Of a stretch of 64,000 bases of DNA, positions 1 to 12,303 are shown piece by piece. How positions within the stretch are numbered: the first letter of the stretch is position 1; the number at the start of each line of letters is the position of its first letter. The translations under genes were made by a program, and so were the position numbers. Source of the stretch: Paralichthys olivaceus (lineage: Eukaryota; Chordata; Actinopteri; Pleuronectiformes; Paralichthyidae). The notes beneath the pieces are model-generated. The model was not told the origin of the DNA, made no database searches, and worked only from the letters and a program-made list of their open reading frames with translations. The stretch is from the NCBI RefSeq assembly GCF_024713975.1, contig NC_091113.1, forward strand, positions 10,428,501-10,492,500, read 5' to 3'.

Positions 1-1176
1 TACTATAATTTATACATAGTGAGGATATTAATTGACCTTCTATGAAGCCAATTATTTCACATTGTCAATTCTGTATTATGTGTTACAGAGCATGTAAAGG
101 GTTATATAGTGTATATATAAAGGCTTCGTGACAAACTGGTAAATATTTACTAGTACATATGTGCCATGTTCGCGTTTTATCAAATCTGACAACACACTGT
201 TGTTGTGGTGACCAAAAGAAGAGAAACAAGGGAGAAACAGAAATGACAGGGCAGAGAGAGGAGAGTAAATAATTGAGGTGAATAGGACTCTCTATTCAAA
301 CCCCATCCCTATGCCACACTCCTGCTCTGAACACTAGCCAATCAGCCCATGTGTCTCTGCATCTCATGCTTTCCAGTGCATGACTTATTAATGGTCGGAG
401 AAACTGGAGGCGAGCAACCCAGAAAACCTCCGGTAAGAGTTTCACAATCAATCAATACACTGGGTGGATTGAGGCAAACATGCACTACTGTGGTGACATC
501 ACCACATCCTGTAGTGTGTCAACACAGCCGGCGTGTGCTGTAAACTGCAGACCCATTGTGTACCCTAAACTAACTGTTGTGACCATAAAAAATTGTCTAA
601 AGTCAAAGTTAATTCAAGAGTTGGATGAGACTGACAGTGGAGGTTAGGCCTGAAGAAGCTGATGTAATAACTGAAGATAGAGAAATCGTTAAAAGATTCC
701 TTACAACTTGCAGCCATTTTTAATAGCTTGCAAAGTGGAACAGGGGGGCCGCAAAATGGCAGAAGAATGAATAACAGCATATTGAGTCTATTTACAAAGA
801 ATTTAGGTCATTCTTCCATCTTTCCTTTCAGAATCCTTCACCTCAGCTGAGTGAACATACTGTGTTGACAACAATATTTGGCACCACGGGAAATGTAGAG
901 ATGGGGCCAGATACCGGAGAATAAATGCAGGGGCAAGAATGTGCTGCTGAGGCAGTTTGAATTAGGTTAACGACAGGTTAGCTTATATAAAAGGTCTCAC
1001 AAATCATTACGTGTAGAATCTGCAGACTCTTAGACAACAGTTCGATTGAGTCCATGAAAAGGGGGCAATGGGTCAAGAACGATAAATGGAGCAGGGTTAC
1101 TTACCAAGTGTGACAAGGCTGGTATGCATAAATGTAAAGTTTGCATTACAGTGCAAATTAGTGCATGAAGGTTTAC
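1..1176 (-). other. rab11fip3 intron 2, incomplete
   Basis: Follows the GTAAAC donor of the second coding exon and runs off the left edge. I found no reading frame resembling the next FIP3 exon. The sequence is AT-rich and unremarkable, with short open frames only. Confidence 0.6.
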
Positions 1177-4100
1177 CTCCGTTGCTAATTGCAGAAATCC
1201 CCCGGTGAAAGTCTTCAAAGCTGATCACCCCAAGACCACTGGGATCCAAAAACTTAGTCAGATCCTTCACCTGAAAGATAAAAGTAATGCAACATTAAAA
1301 CCCAAGCAAGAGAAAAAATGATGTAATGAATGACGCAACGGGAAGTCTTCCAGTCAACGGGGCAAATGACTTAGCTGCAATGTTTGCATACAGACTCCAG
1401 TGGAAAAGCATACCGCGGACAGGGGAACAAAGCAGCATTTAATCTAAGCATAAACCACAGAGAACTACTGAGAACAAAGTCTCAAAGTGATGTCATTCAC
1501 ATGATGGTTCAACTGCAGAACATAAACTTCAAGGATATTTTGATGACAGAAGTCACCAATAAAACACGTCTGACCTCTTGAGGAAAAGCAGCTTTTGCAG
1601 ACGTCAAGTGTTTCTGACTTTATTGGATGCAGGGCAATAGTGAGTTTACAGTTAAGGATTTTAAAGCTTACACAGGGTACTGTATAATGTTTATTTGTAT
1701 GAGAAAACCATAAGAAAAACAAGTTACAAAGAGATTCTGGACCCAAATACAAGAAAGGTTTCTACTCAAGTGAATTCATGATGTGGCGCAATATAGCATT
1801 TTCTGCATAGAAAAGCTGCTGCACTCAAGAATTAAACGGGTTATGTAAGTGCACCTACATATAGTATATTCCTACAGTCAGTAACCTGGCAACAAGAGAA
1901 TGAGAGCTTGTGTAACCACATGACCCCAGAGAATAAAAAAGATCAACAATGCACTTTGGATCAACTTGTTTTTTGATTAAAATTTGATTTTAATGGATGT
2001 GAAATTATATTTAATCTGATCTGTACTCTGAGGGACTTCACCTGTGTGGATTCATTGGTACATTTCTCCTGTTAGTGCTTACTGAAGCCCATTTTCCACT
2101 GGTGAACCAACCCACTAACATTGGGCTTTTGTCTGCAATGGGAATGAATTAAATCGCTTTTCACTCCAGGGTTAAATGACTCTGCAGTAGACTCTGATCT
2201 GCAGTGATGGAAACGTGACCCAGGTGAACGCTTGGCAAGACAGTGGGTGAGAGAGCTCCTCAGTTGTTCCTGCATGTAAAATATGCATCTACCTGCTAAT
2301 TTTGTAAACTTGGTAAAAATAGTTAGCGGGCTCCTGTGACCTAACCTAGGAAACATTAGATATGTGTGTGTATCTACATAATCTTTGGTGGCGCCAAGCA
2401 ATCAAAACCTATTTACACAAATAATACCCCAAGTCAAAGGTTGTCCATCCCAAAATTATACTAAGCTATTATTACAGCATAATTTCAGGCGTGTATCACT
2501 GACAAAATTGGCTGGGAGGGAGCCTGAGAGCATGTGGGGTGAGGTTTCTGTGGCCTCAGCCCACTTATTCCTTGAGAAAGTAAGTGCACAATGCAAACGT
2601 GGTCATTTTACAGAAATGTTCATTGTGTGTGCGGCCTCTTTTCTACCGTTTTTTTATATCAGTTACACATAAAAACAAGTTGATCTGCTTAGCAACACTG
2701 AGCTCCGACTCAGGAAGGCTGAGAGGGCTGAAACTCCTAATACTCATTCTAAGAACCCCTGTGACTTACGATCTGGGTTTTGGTGAAATAAACCCAGCTG
2801 TATTTAGTGAGAGGAGGGCAGCGGCCGTTCCTTCTGAATGGTGGTTAACACGGCCATGTTATGTTTAGCACGTAGAAATCAAGTTACATCCCAACTCTGC
2901 AAACATTTTCCATACAGTAGATTTGCTCTGTACTCTGCAGGTTGAAGAAGAGCTGGGGAAGAAGAAGCAGCATTTCTTTTCACAAAGAGCCATCACAGTT
3001 CACAGGAAACAAATTTCATGCAGCGATTCAGAAACACCTCTGCAGAGCAAAGTGAGAGAACTGAGGTGTGACAGGGGAATTAACTGAGCATCTGTGGCCC
3101 TGATGACGTATCCACTTAACCATTATAATAAGCAGTAAATTAGTATTAGTCATTGCTTCAGCAGTGAAAAAACTGACAGTACAAGAAATCACCTATAAAG
3201 ACTAACAGCCAAAGCAACTAGAGCAGTGAAAATCGACTATGCGGAAGCTGCCCATGGCCTATATCTGTCTGTAAAGCAGTGCCAGGCCCCTCAGGTCTTG
3301 TGAGCAGAGCCTGTTGGCTATTCCTAGGTCTAACCTAAAAACTAAATGGTGACTTTGATTTCAGTTCACTCATTTTGCCCCAAGAACCTGGAAAAACTGA
3401 TTTTCAACTGGAAAACTGTCCCCACTTGGGAAAATTAACTTAATTTAATGTTGCTGGAAGGACAGTTTCGTATTGGATTATTTGTTTGTGTGCTCATCTT
3501 TGTTTTGCTTGTCAGTAGCCATTTTGTGTACTGTTGAACACACAATATGTAACTTTGGTCGCTATGGGTCTTGCAAGCTAAATAATAACAAAAGACCTAG
3601 TTAGATGATTTGATTGGAATCATTGGAGCTGTCCTCACAACCATCGCTGATGAAAATCTACCACTTATTATAATGAATAATCGTGATCTATTCTCTGGGT
3701 TTGAACATTGTTTGAAATATTTTTATATATAAAATAGGTGTAGTAGGCACAGACATTCTAATTAAGAGTTGTTCCATATTATATCTTTCATTTGACGTGT
3801 TAACTATTTGTCTTGCATGGTTCTTACAACTTGCCATTCAATTTGACTTGCTTATACTTTCCACAAACCAAAATAGTCCATTTTAAATTTAGATTTATTT
3901 TTAGACATATTTAATGTATTTGACTCTTTATTTTTGAGTGTTGCTCATGGTTACATTAAACTGAACTCAGATCTAATGCTTGTCAGTTCCTTTGCTAAGC
4001 GGAGCAGTGAAGGCACTGTGGTTTTTCTGTTTCCTCTATTTGTGTCTAATTAGTGTCGGGGCACGCCTGACCTCCTCCACACAGACCACTGTTGTGCATC

Positions 4101-7100
4101 ACCCCACGGAGAAGAATACCCTTTGGTGAGAGTATTCCTAGAGGGGATTTCACAATAGTTCCTTAAAAAAAACCTCTGATAATCATGATCATAAGCCCAG
4201 CGGGTTGGCAAAAGAGGTCAGGGACAAAAAAAGGAAGAATGATCTTTGAATATAAAACATTGAAACACACGCACACTAGTGAACCCGGGAGCGGACGTTT
4301 CAGGGCATGGGGCATTCCATTGTGGATTAGAGGGGCAGGACATAAAAGCAGCGGGTGAGGGGCAGGAGGCTGGCTAAAGTTGGGTCGGGAGCATTGGCTG
4401 GTGGGGGAGACTTGACCACAATGCTATTCAGTGCGGCTTTTGTGAATCAGGGTCAAAACCAAAGGTGGTCAGAGAGAGCTTTTCAGTAGATAAATTACCA
4501 AATTCAACAAAAGCCGACTGCAGGACGTTTCACTTTTTAGACTTTTTTTTCTTTAAATCATCAAAACATGTTGCAGACTGGTACCAACACACATAACAAA
4601 CAGCAGGTTAGCATTAAGTGCTCATAGTGTTCCAAAGGCACTTAAGAAGTTTCACAAAACTTCATTAAATGAGATGGTACACATGACAATGATTTGGGTT
4701 TCATAACTGATCTATTGAGTAATAAGTTTAACCCAGGAAAGTGGTTTTACATTTTACAGTTGACAAACTGTATTTTGTCCCTTAAGTTTCTCTGATAATT
4801 ATATGATACTCATATGCAAAGCACACAGAAAAGATTGTGTGTATGCACACAGTATCCTTTCCTGAAATAATTCTGGAGAAAACATTTGCATGATTAGCAA
4901 ACAAGCACCAGCTTAACATGCATGCAAATAACTCATCAATACTGGTCTATAGCAGGTGGCTGGATATTTGCAAACAGGTAGAGATTAACTCAAGAATCGA
5001 ATTGTATGTTAGACTGAAATTCAGCAACCTCCTCATGGGATCTGAGCTTATCCCCATCTCCACTTGGTTTACATAACTATAATTTAACCTTCATGTATTT
5101 TTTGGGGGGGGTCTTACTTGTAGATGTCCTTTTGGATCAGTGCAACATATTTCTGTGTGGTTTTCTCAACCATGCTGCTGCACGACCTGTTTTACAACCA
5201 GGGTCCAAGGTAAAGTTTCACAAATAGGAGCAACTCACTCATGGAGGTTATTCAAAACACTTTTATCTCCAGATGACTGATACACAAGGACATATGACGG
5301 TGAGGCTTATTCAAATATGAAAAGCAAATTCACATGGGTTCCAGACTGATACGAGAAGAGAGAACCATTTGCTACCTTAGCATAATCTGTGTGTGTGTTG
5401 CCCTTTTTAGAGGAGACCTGACTTTCCCCACTGATCCTTGAGTTCAGCTAATGGATGCCAAATCCAATGAGATGTTACAAGCATTATATAACATTCCACA
5501 AATTCTGAAGATAAGTCTGTCTGCTGCCTGCCTGGTTATTGTAAAAGCCAAAGCCTCTGCCTGTCTCCGATCACAAATAGAAATCTAAGAGGAGTTTCCT
5601 GCACGGGCACAAATTAGCTTGCGCAGTTCAGACATCCGATAGCTATTCACAAAAGTAATCAATCTGCTCAATCTTAGCAGTCCAAGGAAACTTTTAACAA
5701 GCCGGGATCCAAAGGAAACTGCTGAAATCACAATACTTGGGACCAGAATTACACCAGAAACCAATCAGGGCTGAATAACAGTGAAACAGACCACACCTAT
5801 GAAATTAAATCAAACCTCAGTGTCATGTAAATGTTTCAGCTTTAGCGCTGCCCAGCCAAATAATAGTTGGAATTGATTTACATCACACTAACATGACAAA
5901 AGCCCTGATCTGTCCCTCAAAACAAGGTCAGGGGGCAGTTGGGTGGACAGCAGCCGAACCATGAAGTTCCTCTGACTCAGGAAAACACATTTTGCTCTTA
6001 ATCCTTCACAAATATCCTGCCTGGGGAGCCACAGACATGTACGGCTAGACATGGGGCAGATCGGGGGCAATAGAGGTGCTTTGAACTGGGAGAGGAGGGA
6101 TTAAAAAAAGCATTAGTGAGCCAGCAACACCCTGTGTGTGGCTCGCCAACAAGGGCCCATGCTCACCCTAAAAGGCCTTGTTCAAAGTTCATCAAAAATA
6201 ATCTGAACTGAGCTTTTTAATATTTCATTACGTTACCTGAATCTACCTCAGGTAAATCTAGACGATCATGTGGATTATAAAAACTATGTGATGAGATAAA
6301 TATCATGGCTTCTTAAATAAAGATTCATATGTTGAAGAAGAGATAAAACATGCTCACAGGGGCACACTCGACAGCTGTGCTTATTTATGTAACCAGTTAG
6401 GTCACGTTATCGTTTGCATCCGTCCTTATACTGATATTTGCAAAGGGTGTGATCACTTGCTGAAGCTCGCTGAAGCTCAGTCCCATTCTTGCCAACAATT
6501 GAACAGGAAAAGAAAAATTTTTCAGATTTTTCATTACCTGAACTTTTTTTTTTTTAAACAATCTGACTGCCAGTATCTTTGATTTAAAAAACGTGCTACT
6601 TCAGCTGGGCCATCCGTAGTCATCTCTCTGTGGCTGCAAGCAACACCTCGCCCTCAGCTCTAACTGTCATGGTTACATATCATGAGAAACAGCCTATCAA
6701 CACTTAAAGCTAGTGTGTACAGAGATGGGCCCACATGAAGCAGGATAGAGAAGCTGCGGGGTGTGGAGCTGTATATCGAAAGTAAGGCATCAAAGTTTAC
6801 AATTAACATCACAGTCCTCTGAGATGAGAAGATATTTTTAATTGCAAATGTACATATATCTTATTCAAATACTGATTATCGTCTCTGTGCTTACTAATAA
6901 TCACTATTAACCCTGAAAACCAGTAGGGTTGACCCCAAGTGTTTAAATGATGATTTTGGTTAAACTTTGGGCTCAAAATGAGAAACCTAAAGTGAACATA
7001 ATCTAAAAAGAGTTTAGTTTCAGAGGTTTCAAATTGTCAGTCACCGATCCTCATCTCTTGACTTGCAAGTGACTAAAATCTTATGTTACAAAGAGGAGCT

Positions 7101-9812
7101 GAATGTCTGGTGCAAACTATGAGATACAACACATGGGTGAGGGTCATGGGTGGAGTGGCACATTAGCCATTTCACCAGAGATTATCCACCAAACCACATG
7201 ATATGCAAATGTGGTTTGTCATCTGACATATGGAGGAGTTCCAGGCCTGTCAGAATTCATTACAGCCAACATGGCTGATAGGATCATCTCCGTGATAACC
7301 CAAATCCTACCCTTTGAACACTGACCTAATATAAATGACAAACTAATCCAGGCATGGTTTTAACCATATGCATTGGCATTAGCCAAATCTACTACGCTGG
7401 ATATTCAGAGGTTGTTCATGGGAAACCAGCACAGGTAACATGTTCATGTTATCTGTGCAATACTAGCCTGCTGCAATTCATAAAACACATGTTATATCAT
7501 GCTTGGGGGCATGTTTTATTAGAAAAAACTGCACAGAAGAAATCTCCATTAGCGCCTGACCAATTTATCGATATGTCCAATAAAGATTATCCAATATGAG
7601 GCTTTACAGACATACTATATCAGTGTTAATGTTTGCTGATATGTACCGATATCTAAATATTTATTTCACTGAATAAACAGTGCAGGAAAGTTCTGCATTT
7701 ATATTTACATCAAAATAAATGTATTTTCTTTATTAAACTTCTAAATATTTGGTTGTATTTGGTTTTTTTTTATTAATAGTTAATTAGTTGAGTAGAGGCA
7801 GATATACCTGTATCAGAATATATTTACACTCTAATATCAGTATCGAACAATAAAATCCATATCGGTCAGGCTCTAATAACTATCTGAAAATTGTACAAAT
7901 TTTCACAAACTATTAATAAGTTTGGCTTCTTCACTAAATTCCCCTCTAACATTGACTTTCAATGCTAGAAAGTGGCATCATCCGGATGAATTTCAGATGA
8001 TTTAATTTAGAAAAGGATTTTCAGGAAGTTCTCTGGGCTTCAGCAGAAAATCAATGGTAAATCATTTACGTATATGGAGCTTTATATGGTTTTATGCAGC
8101 AGTTCACTGAGCATGCATTACCCAGCAGCTGCCTGCTCAAAACAGACAAAGATAAATGATCTCACCTGATCGGCCCCATAAGCAGCAGCAAACTCCATAA
8201 ACTCCTCAATCCGAACAAAGCCATCTCCGTCTTGGTCCAAAGCATCAAAAACAGCTTTCAGCAGGGAGACATCATCCTCCCTTGTGTTCACAGCTGAAAC
8301 CATTGGCAATGAGTCATCTACCACCATCTTAGAGAGGGTAATCGTCTCCACATTTTGCTCAGTAGTCCATCCAGCTTCAGGAGAAGAACTGTCAAAGTCC
8401 TGAACTGAAATATCAAAAGAGGCTATTTCATGACAATCTGATTCCTCGAGCTGGTTAGAGTCGATCACACTCTCCTCTTGCCTCTGTTCAAGTGCTGGAT
8501 CAGGAACACTTCCACACTGTACACTCTCCTGTTGTTTCAAGTCCCAGGTTTGCTCGTCATGGACCTCATTTGCAGTCAAGCATAGATCCAAAGCCATTGC
8601 CTCATTCCTCTGATTTTTGGCTTCAGAACTAATTTTGTCCACCCTCAAATCCTTTTCCACAAAGTAACTCTCACTGGTGAAATCCCCCTGGGTGAAGACA
8701 TCTTCAGCCAGAGGCACAGTCAGTGATGAGGGTTCAGCTGACAAACCCAGAGCTAATGAGTCATTCTCACCCTGTTGCTCAGATGTCAGATTTCTAATTA
8801 CAGCAGCTCCTTCGTGTTCCACCTCCGACTCCTCTGTTGATAAATGTAGCACCGGTGCACCTGTGCAGATAACAGTGGCAGGACTGGCCAGGCACAGGCT
8901 CCGACTGGAGTCACAATCTGGAACCTCTAAATCCAACAAAGACACAGATCCTTCGATACACTCCAGTGGTGTGCTGATGTGGTTTTGTGACAGGCTGTTC
9001 TCCGGCGACCCTTGCACTGTAGAGCTACTGGTTACAGGCAGATCCGTCACTTGATCATCAGGAAATAAACCTTTGTCTCTGGTTTCAGGTGACAATGTCT
9101 CCCTGCTCTGTAAGGGAGGGAGACCTGCCTGCTCCTCTTGTGACAGGTCTACCAGCTCCTCACTGACACCCAGTGGGTCGAACTCACCTGAATATTCCAG
9201 GGGTAGACACATGGGTTCACTTTTGAGGAGATCTACCAATGAAAAAGGATCCCCTGTGTTGGTCCTTATGGAAATGTTCGATGGAGAGTCAGGTACACCG
9301 AGGCGTATTAGCTCGCCCTGACTACTGAGGGCATTTGAGCCCTCCAGAGGGGCCTCCTCTGTCAGATTCAGTTCCTCACAGGCAGACCTCTTTTCAACCA
9401 CATCAGTGAGGTTTGGAGGAAATAACCATGATAAGGTATAGTCATTGATTTCATCAGGTCCCTCAGTTTTTTCTGTAAAGGACAAGTCCTCTAGCTGTGA
9501 ACTATGGAGAGAAGCTTTGGAAAGTGCGGACTGGTCGGCCTCAAACTGCAAATCTCCACAAGAGAAATCAGAGATATTTATGAGTTGGCCCAACTCCACC
9601 TGGGGCTCGTCCTGGAAAACCTCAGCTTCTCCACTTTGTTGGGATGTGTGATCTTGGTCACTGTCTCTGAAATCCAAACCAGTCCGGCCACTCTTGTTTT
9701 GACAGAGCACACCCCCGTTGTCTGAATCCAGGGTGTGAAATCCGAGAGGAAAGGACTGGTCCGACTCCCATGGCGTGTGCCCCAGAGGGCCAGACAACAC
9801 GGTCGGTTCCAT
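1177..9812 (-). CDS. rab11fip3: Rab11 family-interacting protein 3, 5' part (partial gene)
   Basis: Effector of Rab11/Arf GTPases that tethers recycling endosomes and acts at the cleavage furrow (family knowledge). Exon A is 9812-8166, 549 codons ending in phase 0 at a CAG|GTGAG donor. Exon B is 1270-1177 (94 nt), with acceptor TTTCAG and donor GGAG|GTAAAC. Residues 1-510 are acidic, Ser/Glu-rich and low in complexity, as in the N-terminus of mammalian FIP3. EF-hand 1 has the canonical loop DQDGDGFVRIEE (about 526-537). Exon B adds VKDLTKFLDPSGLGVISFED, nearly identical to human FIP3 and unlike FIP4. The start is the ATG at 9812: an in-frame TGA lies about 50 nt upstream, and an acceptor CTACTCTCAG just before it implies an upstream untranslated exon. 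The coiled-coil and Rab11-binding domain must lie left of position 1. Downstream of decr2 on the same strand, as in human 16p13.3. Confidence 0.93.
2150..2205. repeat. Short dispersed repeat, copy 1
   Basis: GCTTTTCACTCC followed by AAATGACTCTGCAGTAGAC recurs at about 46003-46041 in the same order and orientation. This is the core of an unidentified interspersed element; the flanks of the two copies are not obviously similar. Confidence 0.5.
7549..7876. mobile_element. MITE-like DNA transposon fragment with TTAGAGCCTGACC inverted ends
   Basis: The left end reads TTAGCGCCTGACCAATTTAT. The reverse complement of the right end reads TTAGAGCCTGACCGATAT. The 328-bp interior is AT-rich with several GATAT/CGATAT words and no coding capacity. 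The ends match a family I remember as abundant in teleost introns (a cytosine-poor element ending in ATATCGGTCRGGCTCTAA). A hAT-type origin is my inference. Confidence 0.6.
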
Positions 9813-10199
9813 GATTCCCCTTCGCACACCTGAGAGTAGCTGGGGATGTCTTCTATCTCACTGCTGTGGAGGTCCAGCTCCTTAACTTTGATGCCATGTT
9901 TTAAAAAAGGCACTACACCTTTTCAGGGGAGCCTTGAGATTAACGTGTGGTTTTACTAAAAGCGTTGTCTAACATTTAAAAAGGTTGGCAGGTGCTGCGA
10001 TGACATAAAATTATACATAAGTAACTTAGAAAGGATCATTTAAAGAGGGTGGATTGTATTAGAAACGATGTCAAGTCAGGCAATGAATTGACAAATCGTA
10101 TTTGTTGTTTTAATTTCAGTGGTTGGCTTCCACGTGTGGACAATAACATTACCTAAACTCAAAGGTCATAATAGTCTCTCGGCCTTACCGCATATTGTA

Positions 10200-11240
10200 C
10201 TGGTGTCAAAGTGTGCGTGTCCCTCTCTGTCATGGCTGATCCTCTCCTGGTTGTTGCCGAGTGTTCGAGCTCCGGCACATCCAGCGTCAACATGCTTCAC
10301 CTCGGCCCGGCAGCCGGTAACAATCACCGGGGTGAGGTCTCTCCCAGCTGAGCGGATTAACACGAGTGACAGCACCTCTGCCAACCACACGGTCCTTAAC
10401 GTGCTAATTAATGGCGCTAAGTCACCGGTGTTTGTCAACATTAGCTTTCCTAGCCGATTATCTCGTCTCATTCACGGGGAGCTTATTTAACGAGGAGACG
10501 AGCTGCGTTCTGCGTGAAACTGAATTAAACCTCGGGTTACAGCGTTAATGTTCAAAGTGCCCTTAAGAGAGTGGTCAAGTAAACAGCTGTGTATCCTCGA
10601 GTGAACGTTTGCTAGCAACTGACGCTAACTCCTCCTTCGAGCATCCCACCGCTGCTAACCGACCAGCTAGCGAAATTAGCCTATTAGCTTGCTAACACAG
10701 CGAACGGTCCGACCCCCACCGCCCCTCTCTCTCGGTGAAATTGACCCGAACGTCAGCTCCAATCTCCCGCTGGTTAAATCACGAATGACGTGGGCGGCCA
10801 GCTCCCTCACAGTCCAGTATTACGTCTTCATTTCGTTGCCGTTTTCCAGCCGCAAATCCACCTGTGTCGGTCACAAGACAGGCCGGAGGAGGGACGAGGC
10901 GAGAGCCCCTCTTTTCTCTCCTCGTCTCGTAAACACGCCTCGTCCCCTCGGACCCTCGTCGAGACCCGGTAGTTGGGGGGGGGGAAGGTGCGTTAGACCG
11001 GCCCGAAAAGCTCCGTCATGTCGCAGGCAGCTCCACCGATGTTGATCACAGACGAGGAAAGCTCTCGCATCAGCATCAGCAGTGACCCATCCTCCTCCTC
11101 CGCCTCCTCCTCCTCCTCCAGCCGCATACACACCGCTGACGTTTCACGCAAGCGTAGAAAACACCCCGCAGTATCACCGCGCTCCACCATCAACAGCTGG
11201 CACCTGACGATCCGTGCCCACAATACAACACTCACCTGTG
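10200..11240 (-). promoter_or_regulatory. CpG-rich promoter region, probably of rab11fip3
   Basis: CpG and G+C density rises sharply here against AT-rich flanks, upstream of the first rab11fip3 coding exon. Minus-strand donor-like sites are present at 11236 (CCACAG|GTGAGT) and about 10188 (TATGCG|GTAAGG). Either could end a 5' untranslated exon spliced to the acceptor at about 9828. The 10600-10700 part is rich in GCTAGC, GCTAAC and TTAGCT words, a composition often seen near teleost transcription starts. No TATA box is evident. The exact start site cannot be read from sequence. Confidence 0.65.
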
Positions 11241-11365
11241 GACACGTGTCAGAGAGTCACCCCCTTCACACTGGGTCAGTGCTCTGGGTCAGTGCTCAGG
11301 GTCAGATGGAGGAGATGCCGGATGTCCGTGCCTTGCTCGGTGGCACCTCGGCAGCGTGGATGTGA
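11018..11365 (+). other. Unrecognised 115-codon open frame in the CpG island
   Basis: An ATG-started frame encodes a Ser-rich tract (about residues 22-36), then a basic RKRRKH motif, ending at a TGA before 11370. It has no family resemblance. The last third contains a direct repeat (GGGTCAGTGCTC twice), and no downstream plus-strand exon could be linked to it. It lies antisense to the likely rab11fip3 5' exon(s) in G+C-rich DNA with few chance stops, so I regard it as probably non-coding. An unannotated first exon is the alternative. Confidence 0.15.
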
Positions 11366-11894
11366 ACCCCCTCAGATCCACCAGTGAGAGTCTGTATTAA
11401 AGTGTTTTGTTGAATAGCTATGATAAACCAAATTTCTCATTTTAGGACAACTCGTGTGGATTTTGAAGAAACTGTTTTAATGGATGCTATTGTAATGTGT
11501 TGGCGCCCCCACCTGACTCAAAAGAGTATTGCCCATCTCTAGATTTGTAGTTGCTGCACCTCATTATATAATTTAGTGGACTGTGTAGTATTATTGTATA
11601 AATGTATAGTGCTAAGTACATCAAGCAGTTATTCTCTTTAAGACTAATATTTATAAACTTCAAGCCAGGGGCAGATTCAGGGGCAGAGCTGGTCATGTCA
11701 GTCGTAGTTATAAAAATAAAAATAAATCAATATTATTTAATTTTGCTGCTCAATTTTATGATTCCTATTTGCCTCATCGGGCGTAACAATGTGCAACATC
11801 CTTTGCCCTCAACCGTCACAAAAAAACAAGAACCTTCTTGCTTTACTGTCAATAATTAAAGCAAACTGTAGTCATCATTACCTAATAATAAAAC

Positions 11895-11900
11895 TTTATT
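11895..11900 (-). terminator. Probable decr2 polyadenylation signal
   Basis: AATAAA on the minus strand (TTTATT on plus), about 400 nt past the decr2 stop codon and upstream of the rab11fip3 promoter region. Cleavage would be expected 10-30 nt further left. Confidence 0.55.
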
Positions 11901-12303
11901 AATAGATGAGATGCATGATGATAAGAAACAGCTTTGCAGTGGGTGAAAAAATCCCATACATATAATACAGTAAGTACAGTATGTTAGTGTTCAACACCTT
12001 AAGCCACTAAGAAAAACGCTCTCATGACAGCAGTGGTGAGATAAACCACAAAACATGGCCCCTAACTCACTCTCTTGTCTTCAGCGTTTACTTGTCTCTT
12101 TTCTTTTCAGGTGACCAATAACCTGAAAGACAATAAGAGAGACAAGTGGATTAATATGGGTTGTACTGCACTCTTAAAACTTTGATATGACACAATACGC
12201 AACACCATCACTGTGCCCTCAGTCGTTCTGTCTCTCCAGATGGACCTCGAGCTGCACCTCCTCCAACACACCTGGGTCAGGAGGAGTACAGGAGAGCCCC
12301 TGT

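Larger units (their letters stand above)
1271..8165 (-). other. rab11fip3 intron 1 (6.9 kb)
   Basis: Bounded by GTGAGA at 8165 and TTTCAG at 1271-1273 (minus strand); the two exons join in phase 0 across the EF-hand pair. It contains no recognisable exon. It holds a MITE at 7549-7876, a small repeat shared with the 46 kb region (near 2156) and otherwise AT-rich unique-looking DNA. The short open frames here have no family resemblance. Confidence 0.85.

Noticed and set aside
8677-9725. Several plus-strand frames of 68-125 codons
   Set aside because: Antisense shadows of the long rab11fip3 coding exon.
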